A program made the translations under genes and the position numbers. The notes beneath the pieces were generated by a model that worked only from the letters and a program-made list of their open reading frames with translations, had not been told where the DNA came from and made no database searches. A stretch of DNA of 64,000 bases from Bacteroidia bacterium. Its GTDB lineage: Bacteria; Bacteroidota; Bacteroidia; B-17B0; Aurantibacillaceae. Below are positions 26,212-35,342 of the stretch, piece by piece. Positions within the stretch are counted from its first letter, which is position 1; every line of letters begins with the position of its first letter. Location of the stretch: NCBI GenBank assembly GCA_020846025.1, contig JADLER010000029.1, positions 1 through 64,000 on the forward strand, in the 5' to 3' direction.

Positions 26212-26919
26212 ATGAAAATAGCATTACTAGGATACGGTAAAATGGGAAAAGAAATTGAAGCCATTGCCATTCAAAGAGGTCATCAAATTGTATTAAAAGT
26301 AACCGATGAAAACGCTTCAACTATTACCGACCAAGATCTATTACAAGCCGATGTTGCTATTGAATTTAGTACGCCACATACTGTAATTGAAAATATTAAA
26401 CGATGTGTAAAATTAAAACTACCAGTTGTGGTTGGCACTACAGGTTGGTATGATGAATTTAACGAAATTGAGCGCTTGTGTTTAGAAAATAAATCCGCTT
26501 TATTTCATGCCACCAATTTTAGTCTTGGTGTTAATTTATTTTTTAAAGTAAACTCTTACTTAGCCGAATTAATGAATAAATACTCTCATTACGAGGTGGA
26601 AATGGAAGAAATTCATCACATTCATAAATTAGATAAGCCAAGCGGGACAGCCATTTCGTTAGCTAATCAAATTATTGATAAGATAGATAGAAAAAATAAT
26701 TGGAGCATTAGCAATAAAGAAACCGATACTGTTTTTATAAAAGATGTAAGAGAAGGAGAAGTGCCAGGTACACATATCGTTAAATATTTTTCCCCTATTG
26801 ATGATATTGAAATTATGCACAAAGCGCATAACCGAAAAGGATTTGCCATGGGAGCCGTCATTGCTGCGGAGTTCTTAAAAAACAAGCACGGAGTTTATTC
26901 TATGAAAGATTTAATTTAA
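26212..26919 (+). CDS. dapB: 4-hydroxy-tetrahydrodipicolinate reductase DapB
   Basis: This NAD(P)H enzyme of the diaminopimelate/lysine pathway supplies both lysine and the peptidoglycan cross-link. The 235-residue form is shorter than E. coli DapB (273) but normal for Bacteroidetes. The Rossmann motif is IALLGYGKMGKEIEAIA. It has VVGTTGW in the nucleotide site and the signature EEIHHIHKLDKPSGTAISLA containing the catalytic His and Lys. It ends the parA-parB-DUF5683-dapB run. A hairpin at 27123-27146 may terminate this transcript. lepB, which often follows in flavobacteria, is absent. Confidence 0.93.
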   Translation: MKIALLGYGKMGKEIEAIAIQRGHQIVLKVTDENASTITDQDLLQADVAIEFSTPHTVIENIKRCVKLKLPVVVGTTGWYDEFNEIERLCLENKSALFHATNFSLGVNLFFKVNSYLAELMNKYSHYEVEMEEIHHIHKLDKPSGTAISLANQIIDKIDRKNNWSISNKETDTVFIKDVREGEVPGTHIVKYFSPIDDIEIMHKAHNRKGFAMGAVIAAEFLKNKHGVYSMKDLI

Positions 26920-26950
26920 TTAAAATCATCCTGCGATATAAAGTGCATTT

Positions 26951-27123
26951 TAACCCAGATTGTGCATTAGAAATTAGTAATGAGAGTTAAAAGCCCAATA
27001 AAATATGAACTTTTGCGAATGAAGCGTAGCCACTGCTACGGTGATTGAGAAAAAGTTGCGAAGCTTCATATTTTGCAGGGATTTTAGCTCGTAATAGAAT
27101 TGCTAATGCATAATCTGGGTTTA
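26951..27123. repeat. 173-bp nested palindromic element (MITE- or REP-like)
   Basis: Arms of about 59 nt, 26951-27009 and 27065-27123, are largely complementary (shared cores CCCAGATT-TGCATTAG and AAAATATGAA). The centre holds a second hairpin, CGTAGC-CACT-GCTACG (27025-27040). The whole can fold into one long imperfect hairpin. It lies in the 295-bp gap between dapB and a lipoprotein gene. I see no second copy in this window and no clear target-site duplication. Confidence 0.65.
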
Positions 27124-27146
27124 ATAGGATAAAATTATCCTATTTT
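27123..27146 (+). terminator. Hairpin with T-run, likely terminator of the dapB operon
   Basis: AATAGGATAA (27123-27132) and TTATCCTATT (27135-27144) are exact complements, followed by TT and preceded by the palindromic element. It is AT-rich, so strength is uncertain. It is roughly symmetric and could work in both directions. Confidence 0.4.
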
Positions 27147-27188
27147 CAAAAATAAAAACTAAACCCTTATAAATTTCAAACAATTTAT

Positions 27189-27196
27189 TATATTTG
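27189..27196 (+). promoter_or_regulatory. Candidate -7 promoter box for the lipoprotein gene
   Basis: TATATTTG matches TAnnTTTG exactly, 18 nt before the start codon at 27215. No clear TTG at the -33 distance. Confidence 0.3.
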
Positions 27197-27214
27197 ATAT
27201 AATATATTAAAACA

Positions 27215-28129
27215 ATGCCTATGCCTATTAAACGTATATTAGCTAGTTGTTTGCTTATTTCGTTGTTCTTATCTGCTTGTCAAAGTAACTCTGAACAAAC
27301 AACGGCTAACGACTCTCAAGAAAATTTAGATTCTATAGCCCAAACAAATGATTCGAATGCAGTAACTGAAGAAGAAGTGAGTTTTAACTTGCCTTCTGCC
27401 TTACAAATTGCTTATGTACTCCGAAAATCAGGTGTTGAGTACGATCAAAGCTTGATGAATAACCCGAAAAACGCTTCAAAATATACTACTACTAATTACA
27501 AAAAGGCACTAAACTTTGGGGTGTATAGTACCGATTTAGCATATTGTATATTTAACAAACGCTTCCAGGAATCTAAAGAAAGTTTAAAAGCTTGCAAAGA
27601 AATTGGTTCTTCATTAGGCTTAAATCAAGCATTTGAGTCTGATAATATGGCGCAACGTTTTGATAAAAATATTTCGAATGAAGATTCAGTTGTAAAAATT
27701 GTTTCAAGTTTACAATTAAAATCTGATGCCATTTTTGAAGAAAACAAACAGGAACATATAACTGTTTTAGCCTTTACTGGAGCATGGACAGAAAGTTTAC
27801 AAATTGCTATGAGTATGTACGGAAAAGAAAACGAACAATACACGAAAGAAACTGGTAGTAGAAAAATTTTAGGAAATATTTTAGAACAATTATTAATGTC
27901 TGAAACCATCATTAGAGCATTAAAGAGTGTACAAAATTCCGAAACTGAAATTCCAGAACTGATAAGGAAAATTGAAGAAATCAACTCTAAAACTGTTACT
28001 ATATCAGCCATAGAAAAAGCGATGGAAAGAGATGAAGATATAGATTTTAGTACATTATCAATTTCCGCTAACGAATTAAAACCAATTAATGATTTAGTAA
28101 GTAACCTAAGAAATCAAATTATCAACTAA
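27215..28129 (+). CDS. Hypothetical lipoprotein
   Basis: I do not recognise a domain. The 304-residue protein has a lipoprotein signal (RILASCLLISLFLSAC, lipobox L-S-A-C, Cys22 from the first ATG; a second ATG two codons later is equally possible). It then has an acidic Ser/Asn/Gln linker to about residue 55. The rest is alpha-helical with few Cys: SALQIAYVLRKSGVEYD, VYSTDLAYCIFNKRFQESK and VLAFTGAWTESLQIAMSMYG. It should sit in a periplasmic-facing or surface membrane leaflet. A small exported protein gene follows after 11 nt, so the two are probably one operon. The function is unknown. Confidence 0.75.
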   Translation: MPMPIKRILASCLLISLFLSACQSNSEQTTANDSQENLDSIAQTNDSNAVTEEEVSFNLPSALQIAYVLRKSGVEYDQSLMNNPKNASKYTTTNYKKALNFGVYSTDLAYCIFNKRFQESKESLKACKEIGSSLGLNQAFESDNMAQRFDKNISNEDSVVKIVSSLQLKSDAIFEENKQEHITVLAFTGAWTESLQIAMSMYGKENEQYTKETGSRKILGNILEQLLMSETIIRALKSVQNSETEIPELIRKIEEINSKTVTISAIEKAMERDEDIDFSTLSISANELKPINDLVSNLRNQIIN

Positions 28130-28140
28130 AATTAAAGACT

Positions 28141-28584
28141 ATGAGATTACTTATCTTAATTTCAATTTCTGTTATTTTAACAGCTTTTCAATCGGGAGAT
28201 ATATTATGCAACCCAAAGGCATTAAAAGAAAAGGCGAAGAATACTTTAGAGGCTTATAAGTATGATAGTTCTGAGCTAACCCACATCATGTATAAAAACA
28301 AAGAAACTATTAAAGAGGTAGAAGTACCATTATTTATTGGCGAAAAATATAAAATGGTATTTGAATTGGAGGCTTTGCCAAAACCAGTTGAAGTTCAGAT
28401 TTATAATAAGAGTAAAGATTCTAAGAATAGAAAATTACTTTTTACTTCAAAAGAAATTGGAGACAAAAAAGAATTTACTTATGAAGTTTCTAAAACACGT
28501 CATGTTTATGTAAACTACATTATTCCTCCTTCAGATAATGCGTCCTATACGGGTTGCGCCTTATTTATGGTTGGTTATAAATAA
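28141..28584 (+). CDS. Hypothetical exported protein
   Basis: I recognise no family. The 147 residues begin with a hydrophobic signal (MRLLILISISVILTAFQSG). The mature part carries two Cys (about 22 and 140) that could pair, a beta-rich middle (VEVPLFIGEKYKMVFELEAL) and a C-terminal Y-V-N-Y-I-I-P-P-S. It is 11 nt behind the lipoprotein gene. The two may act together in the envelope, but nothing in the sequence says how. Confidence 0.65.
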   Translation: MRLLILISISVILTAFQSGDILCNPKALKEKAKNTLEAYKYDSSELTHIMYKNKETIKEVEVPLFIGEKYKMVFELEALPKPVEVQIYNKSKDSKNRKLLFTSKEIGDKKEFTYEVSKTRHVYVNYIIPPSDNASYTGCALFMVGYK

Positions 28585-28694
28585 TTTGTGTTGATATAAT
28601 ACAATTATTGAAAAACTTGTATATATAAAACAGTTTTGTATCCTAGAATGAACCCTTACAACTAATATCGAGTAAGTTGTTTGAAACTTTTTAC

Positions 28695-28702
28695 TATATT
28701 TG
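28695..28702 (+). promoter_or_regulatory. Candidate -7 promoter box upstream of kdtA
   Basis: TATATTTG, an exact TAnnTTTG, 113 nt before the kdtA start. TTG occurs at 28677-28679 but only 15 nt upstream, shorter than usual. Confidence 0.3.
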
Positions 28703-28815
28703 AGTTTTAGTTCTTTGATTAAAATCAATTTCTAAGAATCCACTATTTCACCAAGTTTACAATCATTTATATGATTATTCACTTTAAAAACTACAGTTCC
28801 AAATAATTATAAAAA

Positions 28816-30066
28816 ATGTTTTTATACAATTTAGGCATACATTTATTTAATATTGCTATACGCATTGCTTCATTGTTTAATCCAAAAGCAAAACAATGGA
28901 TAAAAGGAAGAAAAAAATGGAAACCAAAATTAATCGAACAAGTAAAAACTTTACAACTTGAAAACGCTATATGGTTACACGCCGCATCATTAGGTGAATT
29001 TGAACAAGGCAAACCTGTTATTGAAGAAATAAAAAAACAATTTCCTCATCAAAAACTAATTCTCACTTTTTTCTCACCTTCTGGGTACGAAATTCAAAAA
29101 CATTATCCATTAGCTGATTTGGTATTGTATCTACCTATTGATACAGCACCTAATGCCAAAAAATTTCTAGATATTATTAAACCAAGTTTAGCAATATTTG
29201 TTAAGTACGAGTTTTGGTTAAATTATTTAGCAGAGTTAAAACAACAAGAAATCCCCACTTTTTTAATTTCAACAGTTATTAAGCGTCACCAGCCCTTTTT
29301 CAAATGGTATGGTTGGAATTTTCGTAAGTCCATTCACACGTATCATTCTATTTACACGCAAGATGTTTATTCCTTACGTTTACTTAAGTTATTAAATTAT
29401 CACAAAGGCATATTAGCAGGCGATACACGATTTGACAGGGTGTTACAAATTTGTTCTTCACCAAAACAACTAACTGAAATTGAGCAGTTCACTAAAAACA
29501 GTTTTGTGATTGTAGCAGGTAGTTCTTGGGCTAAAGATGAAGAAATTTTAATTGAAACTTATCTAAGACTAAAAGATAAATACACCTCTTTAAAATTAAT
29601 TATTGCGCCACACGAAATAGAAAAGAAAAACATAGATAGACTCACTAATTTATTACATAAGTACCGTTTAGCCTTTCATTTATTTTCAAGAAATGAACCT
29701 CAAATTAATGACTCCATCCTAATTATAAATGCTATTGGTTTTTTATCATCTATTTATCAATACGGAACTATTGCATTAATAGGAGGAGGATTTAATAATG
29801 GCATTCATAACATTTTAGAACCTACTGTATATGGATTGCCTGTATTATTTGGCCCTAATTATCATAAGTTTAATGAAGCACATCAAATTTTAGATTTGAA
29901 AGCAGGATTTGTTTTCCAAAACGCATACGACTTAGAAATACAAATACAACAATTTATATCAAATAAAGAATACCTAAGCGAGGCATCGGTTCTGGCTAAA
30001 AATTATGTGCAAAAAAACTCGGGTGCTACACAAAAAATTATGGAAGGTATTAGAGTTTATCTTTAA
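28816..30066 (+). CDS. kdtA: 3-deoxy-D-manno-octulosonic acid transferase KdtA/WaaA
   Basis: This GT30 glycosyltransferase adds Kdo to the lipid A precursor at the inner membrane. The 416-residue length fits. An N-terminal membrane anchor lies at about 5-20. Then comes WLHAASLGEFEQGKPVIEEI with the acceptor-site Glu of the GEF motif, LTFFSPSGYEIQKHY, FVKYEFWLNYLAEL, the second-domain start IVAGSSWAKDEEILIETY, and IGGGFNNGIHNILEPTVYGLP with the CMP-Kdo-binding N-I-L-E. kdsC (55196) in this window serves the same pathway. Its stop overlaps the convergent polA stop by 4 nt. Confidence 0.93.
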   Translation: MFLYNLGIHLFNIAIRIASLFNPKAKQWIKGRKKWKPKLIEQVKTLQLENAIWLHAASLGEFEQGKPVIEEIKKQFPHQKLILTFFSPSGYEIQKHYPLADLVLYLPIDTAPNAKKFLDIIKPSLAIFVKYEFWLNYLAELKQQEIPTFLISTVIKRHQPFFKWYGWNFRKSIHTYHSIYTQDVYSLRLLKLLNYHKGILAGDTRFDRVLQICSSPKQLTEIEQFTKNSFVIVAGSSWAKDEEILIETYLRLKDKYTSLKLIIAPHEIEKKNIDRLTNLLHKYRLAFHLFSRNEPQINDSILIINAIGFLSSIYQYGTIALIGGGFNNGIHNILEPTVYGLPVLFGPNYHKFNEAHQILDLKAGFVFQNAYDLEIQIQQFISNKEYLSEASVLAKNYVQKNSGATQKIMEGIRVYL

Positions 30067-32909
30067 TGCGCCTCTAACCAATTTTGTCCAACACCCATTC
30101 CTACTTCAATAGGCACATTTAGTGGGAGTGCTTCTTTCATGTGTTTTTCAATAACTGGTTTAATGAGTTCTAACTCTGGTTTATACACATCAAACACTAA
30201 TTCATCATGTATTTGTAAAATCATTTTTGATTTTACTTTCATTTGATTTAAAGAATGATGAATCTTAATCATAGCTACTTTTATCATATCAGCTGCCGAA
30301 CCTTGTATAGGTGCATTAATGGCATTTCGTTCCGCAAATGAACGCACCGTTGCATTAGCCGAGTTTATATCTTTTAGCCAACGCTTACGTCCTAATAATG
30401 TTTGCACATAACCATGTTCTTTAGCGAAAGCAATTTCATTTTCCATATACGATTTAATACCCGTATATTGCTTAAAGTAATTATCAATTAACTCTTTGGC
30501 TTCTGCACGTGGTATATTTAAGTTATCGGCTAATCCAAAAGCACCTTGTCCATAAATAATTCCAAAGTTCACACTTTTGGCTTTATAACGCATTTCTTTT
30601 GTTACATCTTCTTCATTAACACCATAAACCTTTGCGGCGGTAGCTGTGTGAATGTCTTTGCCTAAATTAAAGGCTTCGCACATGCCAGGGTCTTTGCTAA
30701 TAGATGCCACAATTCTCAGTTCTATTTGTGAGTAATCGGCGCTTAATAAAATATGATTTTCATCTCTTGGTATAAATGCTTTTCTAATTTGTCTGCCTCT
30801 CTCAGTTCTAATAGGAATATTTTGCAAATTAGGACTATCGCTACTCAAGCGCCCTGTAGATGCTACCACCTGATTAAATGTGGTATGAATGCGATTGGTT
30901 TTTTCATTCACTAATAAAGGTAAAGCATCTACATAAGTTGATTTTAATTTTACGAGTTCGCGATAATCTAAAATCTTAGCAACTATGGGATGTTTTCCTT
31001 CTAATTTTGATAAAACATCTTCGCTTGTAGCGTATTGACCTGTTTTAGTTTTCTTTGGTTTTTCAATGATTTTCAAATAATCAAATAATATCTCACCTAC
31101 TTGTTTTGGTGAAGAGATATTAAATTTAGTACCTGCCAATTCCTGAATCTCTTTATCTACTTTCGAAATATCTTCTTGTAGCTGCTGCGAAAAATCAGTT
31201 AGTCCCTTCACATCTAAATTAATTCCCTCACGCTCCATGCCTGATAACACTTCTATTAAAGGTACTTCTACCTCATTAAACAGTTTTTCAATCTGTAATT
31301 CTTTTAGTTTAGGTTCAAAAACTTGTTTGAGTTGTATAGTAACATCAGCATCTTCGGCTGCATAATCTTTTATTTGTTCGAGTGGTACATCGCTCATGTT
31401 ACTTTGTCCCTTACCTTTTTTCCCAATTAACTCTTCAATATTTATGGGCGAATAATCTAAATACGTTTCTGCTAATACATTCATGTTATGACGCATATCG
31501 GGCATAAATAAAAAATGGGCAATCATCGTATCCCATAATTTATTTTTTATTTGGATTCCATAATTATTAAGAATTTGAAAATCGTATTTTATATTTTGAC
31601 CAATTAACGTTTTAGATGTATCGTTAAATATTGGAATAAAAGGTTGAATGAATTGTAGTGCTTTTTCTTTCTCAATAGGAAAAGGCACATAATAGGCTTC
31701 CCCTACTTTTACAGAGAATGACATACCAACGATATCAGCCAAAATAGTATCTAATCCCGTAGTTTCTGTATCAAAACAAAATTCGGAATGAGATTGTAAT
31801 ACAGACAACAATTGTTGTATTTTCTCATCTGTATCACACAATATATAATTGGGTTGCGTATCTTTTATGGTTTTAAAAACCTTTGCATCAACTTCGGCTA
31901 CTGCTTCAATATGTGCTTCGCTGAATAAATCATCTCCAATACTAAACAAATCAGCCTTTGTTTCTTTTTTGGGTTTTATACTAGCTTCACTAACCGTATT
32001 AGCTTCTTTCACTGCACCAATATCTTCTCCTAATACCTTTTGAGCAATATTTCTGAATTCTAACTCAGTAAAAAGTTCTCTTAATATATCTTTATTTACA
32101 GCCGATACTTTTAACTCTTCTTCATTAAATTCTACGGGCACATCTAAGATAATTGTAGCTAGCCACTTTGACTGAATGGCTTTCTCTTTATTTAATTCTA
32201 CTTTTTCTTTTAATTTTCCTTTTAACTTATCGGTATTATCTAATAAGTTTTCAATACTTCCAAAATCTTTAATGAGTTGAATAGCTGTTTTTTCACCTAC
32301 ACCTGGAATGCCTGGAATATTATCCACTTTATCCCCCATTAATCCTAAAATATCAATGAGTTGTTTTACATGTTCAATTTCCCATTTCTTACAAATCTCT
32401 TCTACACCTAAAACCTCTGCTCCATTTCCAAATCTAGCCGGTTTATAAATAAATGTATTGGTATCTACTAACTGTCCATAATCTTTATCGGGTGTCATCA
32501 TGTAGGTTGTAAACCCTTTTTCTTCGGCTATTTTAGCTAACGTACCAATGGCATCATCCGCTTCATATCCAGGAGTTTTAATAATAGGAATATTAAATCC
32601 TTCTATTAATTGAAATATATACGGAATACATGTTCTTAAATCTTCTGGCATTTCCTCTCTATTTGCTTTGTACTCCACAAACTCTGTATGACGAACTGTT
32701 TCTTCGGGTGTATCAAAAACAACAGCAATGTGTGTTGGTTTTTCTTTATTTAAAATTTCTAATAAAGTATTGGTAAACCCAAATATGGCTGAGGTATTCA
32801 TGCCTTTAGAATTAATACGTGGATTAGTACTAAAAGCAAAATAGGCTCTATAGATTAATGCATAAGCATCTAATAAAAATAATTTCTTAGGCGTGTCTTT
32901 TGTAATCAT
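30063..32909 (-). CDS. polA: DNA polymerase I
   Basis: The 948-residue repair and Okazaki-fragment polymerase has three domains. The 5'-3' exonuclease is at about 8-295 (FLLDAYALIYRAYFAF, GYEADDAIGTLA, GDKVDNIPGIPGVGEKTA). The 3'-5' proofreading domain spans about 350-545, with DTETTGLD, NIKYD and YAAEDAD all keeping the metal-binding Asp/Glu, so proofreading looks intact. The polymerase domain is at about 560-945, with ADYSQIELRIVA (motif A), RYKAKSVNFGIIYGQ (motif B) and QIHDELVFD (motif C). It is the last gene of cysS-QC-polA (30-nt gap) and overlaps kdtA tail to tail. Confidence 0.97.
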   Translation of the reverse strand: MITKDTPKKLFLLDAYALIYRAYFAFSTNPRINSKGMNTSAIFGFTNTLLEILNKEKPTHIAVVFDTPEETVRHTEFVEYKANREEMPEDLRTCIPYIFQLIEGFNIPIIKTPGYEADDAIGTLAKIAEEKGFTTYMMTPDKDYGQLVDTNTFIYKPARFGNGAEVLGVEEICKKWEIEHVKQLIDILGLMGDKVDNIPGIPGVGEKTAIQLIKDFGSIENLLDNTDKLKGKLKEKVELNKEKAIQSKWLATIILDVPVEFNEEELKVSAVNKDILRELFTELEFRNIAQKVLGEDIGAVKEANTVSEASIKPKKETKADLFSIGDDLFSEAHIEAVAEVDAKVFKTIKDTQPNYILCDTDEKIQQLLSVLQSHSEFCFDTETTGLDTILADIVGMSFSVKVGEAYYVPFPIEKEKALQFIQPFIPIFNDTSKTLIGQNIKYDFQILNNYGIQIKNKLWDTMIAHFLFMPDMRHNMNVLAETYLDYSPINIEELIGKKGKGQSNMSDVPLEQIKDYAAEDADVTIQLKQVFEPKLKELQIEKLFNEVEVPLIEVLSGMEREGINLDVKGLTDFSQQLQEDISKVDKEIQELAGTKFNISSPKQVGEILFDYLKIIEKPKKTKTGQYATSEDVLSKLEGKHPIVAKILDYRELVKLKSTYVDALPLLVNEKTNRIHTTFNQVVASTGRLSSDSPNLQNIPIRTERGRQIRKAFIPRDENHILLSADYSQIELRIVASISKDPGMCEAFNLGKDIHTATAAKVYGVNEEDVTKEMRYKAKSVNFGIIYGQGAFGLADNLNIPRAEAKELIDNYFKQYTGIKSYMENEIAFAKEHGYVQTLLGRKRWLKDINSANATVRSFAERNAINAPIQGSAADMIKVAMIKIHHSLNQMKVKSKMILQIHDELVFDVYKPELELIKPVIEKHMKEALPLNVPIEVGMGVGQNWLEAH

Positions 32910-32939
32910 GTAGTGTAATTTTATTTTGAATTATAGAAT

Positions 32940-33788
32940 CTATAAATCAAATCTAATTTCATAAATAGTTGGCCACATTTTACCAGTAACCAATATTTTT
33001 TTATTGATTGAGTCGTAAGCAATACCGTTCATCTCTAGCGAGTTAGGATTTTGAGTTTTGGCTTCTTGCATTAATCCACTTAAATCTAATTTTGCAACAA
33101 CATTTCCAGTATTAGGATCAATTTTTACAATAGTATTGGTTGTCCAAATATTCGCATAAATAAAACCATTTATAAATTCTAGTTCATTAAGATGTTCTAC
33201 TACATAATTATTTTCAGCAACATCCAATACTTTTGTTACTGCATAACTCGTAGGGTCGAAATACGTAAGATAACTTGTTCCATCGCTCATAATGATGCTT
33301 TTACCATCGGTTGTTAATCCCCATCCTTCTCGATTAGTATAATTAAATGTACCAATTTGTTTATAGTTTTTTGCGTCATAGATGAAACCTAATTGGTTTT
33401 TATAAGTTACTTGAAAAATTTTATCGTTCAAGAAAACAATACCTTCACCAAAATAAATATTTCTATCTAATTCAACTTTTACATTTATTTTTCCAGTTTT
33501 TAAATCCACATCCCCAAATACTGACTTAGTTTGAGGTAGATTATCAGGAGAGCCTGTACTTTCAAATAACTTGTTATCGTGAAATAAAAAACCTTCGGTA
33601 AATGAATTAATATCGTGTGGAAATTTATTTTCGATAGTATATTTAAGTTGTGGAGTTTTTGGAATAACTGTTTCTACCGTAGTTGTTTGAATTACTTTAT
33701 TCTCAGAATTATCTTTAGTACCACATGAATATAAAAATAAGATAGAGATGGATGCACAGATATAAATGATGCTTCTATATTTTTTCAT
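32940..33788 (-). CDS. Glutaminyl-peptide cyclotransferase (plant/bacterial-type), lipoprotein
   Basis: This enzyme converts N-terminal Gln of peptides to pyroglutamate. The 282-residue protein has a lipoprotein signal (SIIYICASISILFLYSC, lipobox L-Y-S-C) and then a five-bladed beta-propeller of the bacterial/plant QC type. Recognisable blocks are FPHDINSFTEGFLFHDNKLFESTG, GEGIVFLNDKIFQVTYK, EGWGLTTDGKSIIMSDGTSYL, ELEFINGFIYANIW and the final EMNGIAYDSINKKILVTGKMWP. It lies 30 nt upstream of polA and 15 nt after cysS, so it is likely co-transcribed. Many T9SS-exported proteins begin with Gln after signal cleavage, so they are a plausible but unproven substrate set. Confidence 0.9.
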   Translation of the reverse strand: MKKYRSIIYICASISILFLYSCGTKDNSENKVIQTTTVETVIPKTPQLKYTIENKFPHDINSFTEGFLFHDNKLFESTGSPDNLPQTKSVFGDVDLKTGKINVKVELDRNIYFGEGIVFLNDKIFQVTYKNQLGFIYDAKNYKQIGTFNYTNREGWGLTTDGKSIIMSDGTSYLTYFDPTSYAVTKVLDVAENNYVVEHLNELEFINGFIYANIWTTNTIVKIDPNTGNVVAKLDLSGLMQEAKTQNPNSLEMNGIAYDSINKKILVTGKMWPTIYEIRFDL

Positions 33789-33803
33789 AACGTTTACTGG
33801 ATA

Positions 33804-35267
33804 TTAAATACTCCAATTTGTTCCTTCTTTAGTATCTTTAATTTGGATATTTACTTCGGTTAGTTTATCTCTTATCGCATCAGAAGTAACATAATCCTTA
33901 TTAGTTTTTGCTTTATTTCTCAACTCTATCACAAGTTCCATAACTCCTGCAAGTGCTTGATTTGCTTTACCTGTTTCTTCTTCTTTTCTCAAACCCATAA
34001 CATCAAACACAAAGTGTTGGTAGATGTTTTTTAATTGATCTATATCTGTTTGAGTTAAAGTTGCTTTTTTATCATTGGTAGAATTTACAATGCGTATAGC
34101 ATCAAATAGATGCGCAATAAGAACAGGTGTATTAAAATCGTCGTTCATGGCCTCATAACATTTTTTTTCTAACTCATTAATATTTTCGGAGCTGGTATTG
34201 GAAGGTTTTAAATTTTGTAAAGTTTTATAACTTTCCATTAATCGAGTGTAAGCCTTTTCAGCCGCATTTAAAGCATCGTTACTAAAATCTAACGTACTAC
34301 GATAATGTGTTTGCATCATAAAAAACCTAACTGCCATAGGCGAATAGCCTTTTTCCAATAATGGATGCTGTCCAGTAAATAGTTCCATTGGTAGAAAGCT
34401 ATTTCCTAACGATTTACTCATTTTTTGTCCATTCACCGTCAGCATATTTGTATGCATCCAATAATTAGCAGGACTTTTACCACAATAAGCAATGTTTTGG
34501 GCAATCTCGTTGGTATGGTGGGTGGCTTGTAAATCCATTCCTCCGCCGTGTATATCAAATTGCTCACCCAAATATTTTGTACTCATGGCTGAACACTCAA
34601 TATGCCACCCTGGAAAACCAACTCCCCAAGGACTAGGCCATTTCATTAAATGTTCTGGTTTTGCTTTTATCCACAAAGCAAAATCTAGTCGGCCACGTTT
34701 ATCATCTTGTCCGTCTAATTCCCTCGTGTTTTCAAGTAGTTCCTCTAATTTACGATTAGTAAGTACAGTATAGTTATTATCCTTTGCAAATTTCTCAACA
34801 TCAAAATATACTGTACCATTACTTTCATAAGCTAAACCATTCTTTATAATTTGCTTGGCTATTTCTTGTTGTTCAATAATGTGTCCCGTAGCTGTAGGCT
34901 CAATACTTGGTGGTAGTGCATTAAAAAGACTCATTACATCTCTAAAACCAACAGTATATTTTTGTACTATTTCCATTGGTTCGAGTTGAGATAACTTCGC
35001 TTTTTTAGAGATTTTATCTTCACCCACATCTGCATCACTTTCTAGATGACCTGCATCGGTTACATTTCTTACGTATCTCACCTTATACCCTATATGCGTA
35101 AGATAACGGTATATCATATCAAACGACATAAATGTGCGACAATTTCCTAAATGCACATCACTATAAACGGTAGGGCCACACACATATAAACCAACAAATG
35201 GAGCATTAATAGCTTTAAACTCTTGCTTAGTACGAGTGAGTGTGTTGTATATATATAACTTTTCCAT
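33804..35267 (-). CDS. cysS: Cysteinyl-tRNA synthetase
   Basis: This class I aminoacyl-tRNA synthetase is 487 residues. The HIGH-type motif is CGPTVYSDVHLGNCR (the Cys is a zinc ligand). Further zinc-site residues lie in HIECSAMSTKYLG and GGGMDLQATHHTNEIAQ. KMSKS is intact (NGQKMSKSLGNSF). The anticodon-binding helical domain follows from about residue 330. The C-terminus reads ELRNKAKTNKDYVTSDAIRDKL, typical. It heads the cysS-QC-polA run and is isolated from the gene behind it by a terminator at 35293-35320. Confidence 0.97.
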   Translation of the reverse strand: MEKLYIYNTLTRTKQEFKAINAPFVGLYVCGPTVYSDVHLGNCRTFMSFDMIYRYLTHIGYKVRYVRNVTDAGHLESDADVGEDKISKKAKLSQLEPMEIVQKYTVGFRDVMSLFNALPPSIEPTATGHIIEQQEIAKQIIKNGLAYESNGTVYFDVEKFAKDNNYTVLTNRKLEELLENTRELDGQDDKRGRLDFALWIKAKPEHLMKWPSPWGVGFPGWHIECSAMSTKYLGEQFDIHGGGMDLQATHHTNEIAQNIAYCGKSPANYWMHTNMLTVNGQKMSKSLGNSFLPMELFTGQHPLLEKGYSPMAVRFFMMQTHYRSTLDFSNDALNAAEKAYTRLMESYKTLQNLKPSNTSSENINELEKKCYEAMNDDFNTPVLIAHLFDAIRIVNSTNDKKATLTQTDIDQLKNIYQHFVFDVMGLRKEEETGKANQALAGVMELVIELRNKAKTNKDYVTSDAIRDKLTEVNIQIKDTKEGTNWSI

Positions 35268-35292
35268 AAATGAGATTTTAAATTTAGCAAAA

Positions 35293-35320
35293 AAAAAGAC
35301 GGTAAAACCACCGTCTTTTT
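35293..35320 (-). terminator. Rho-independent terminator of the MORN-repeat gene
   Basis: AAAAAGACGGT (35293-35303), loop AAAACC, ACCGTCTTTTT (35310-35320): an 11-bp stem whose ends are A- and T-runs, so it can work in both directions. It lies between the stop of the minus-strand gene at 35343 and the start of cysS. Confidence 0.85.
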
Positions 35321-35342
35321 TAAAATTGATAATTTTTAAGGT

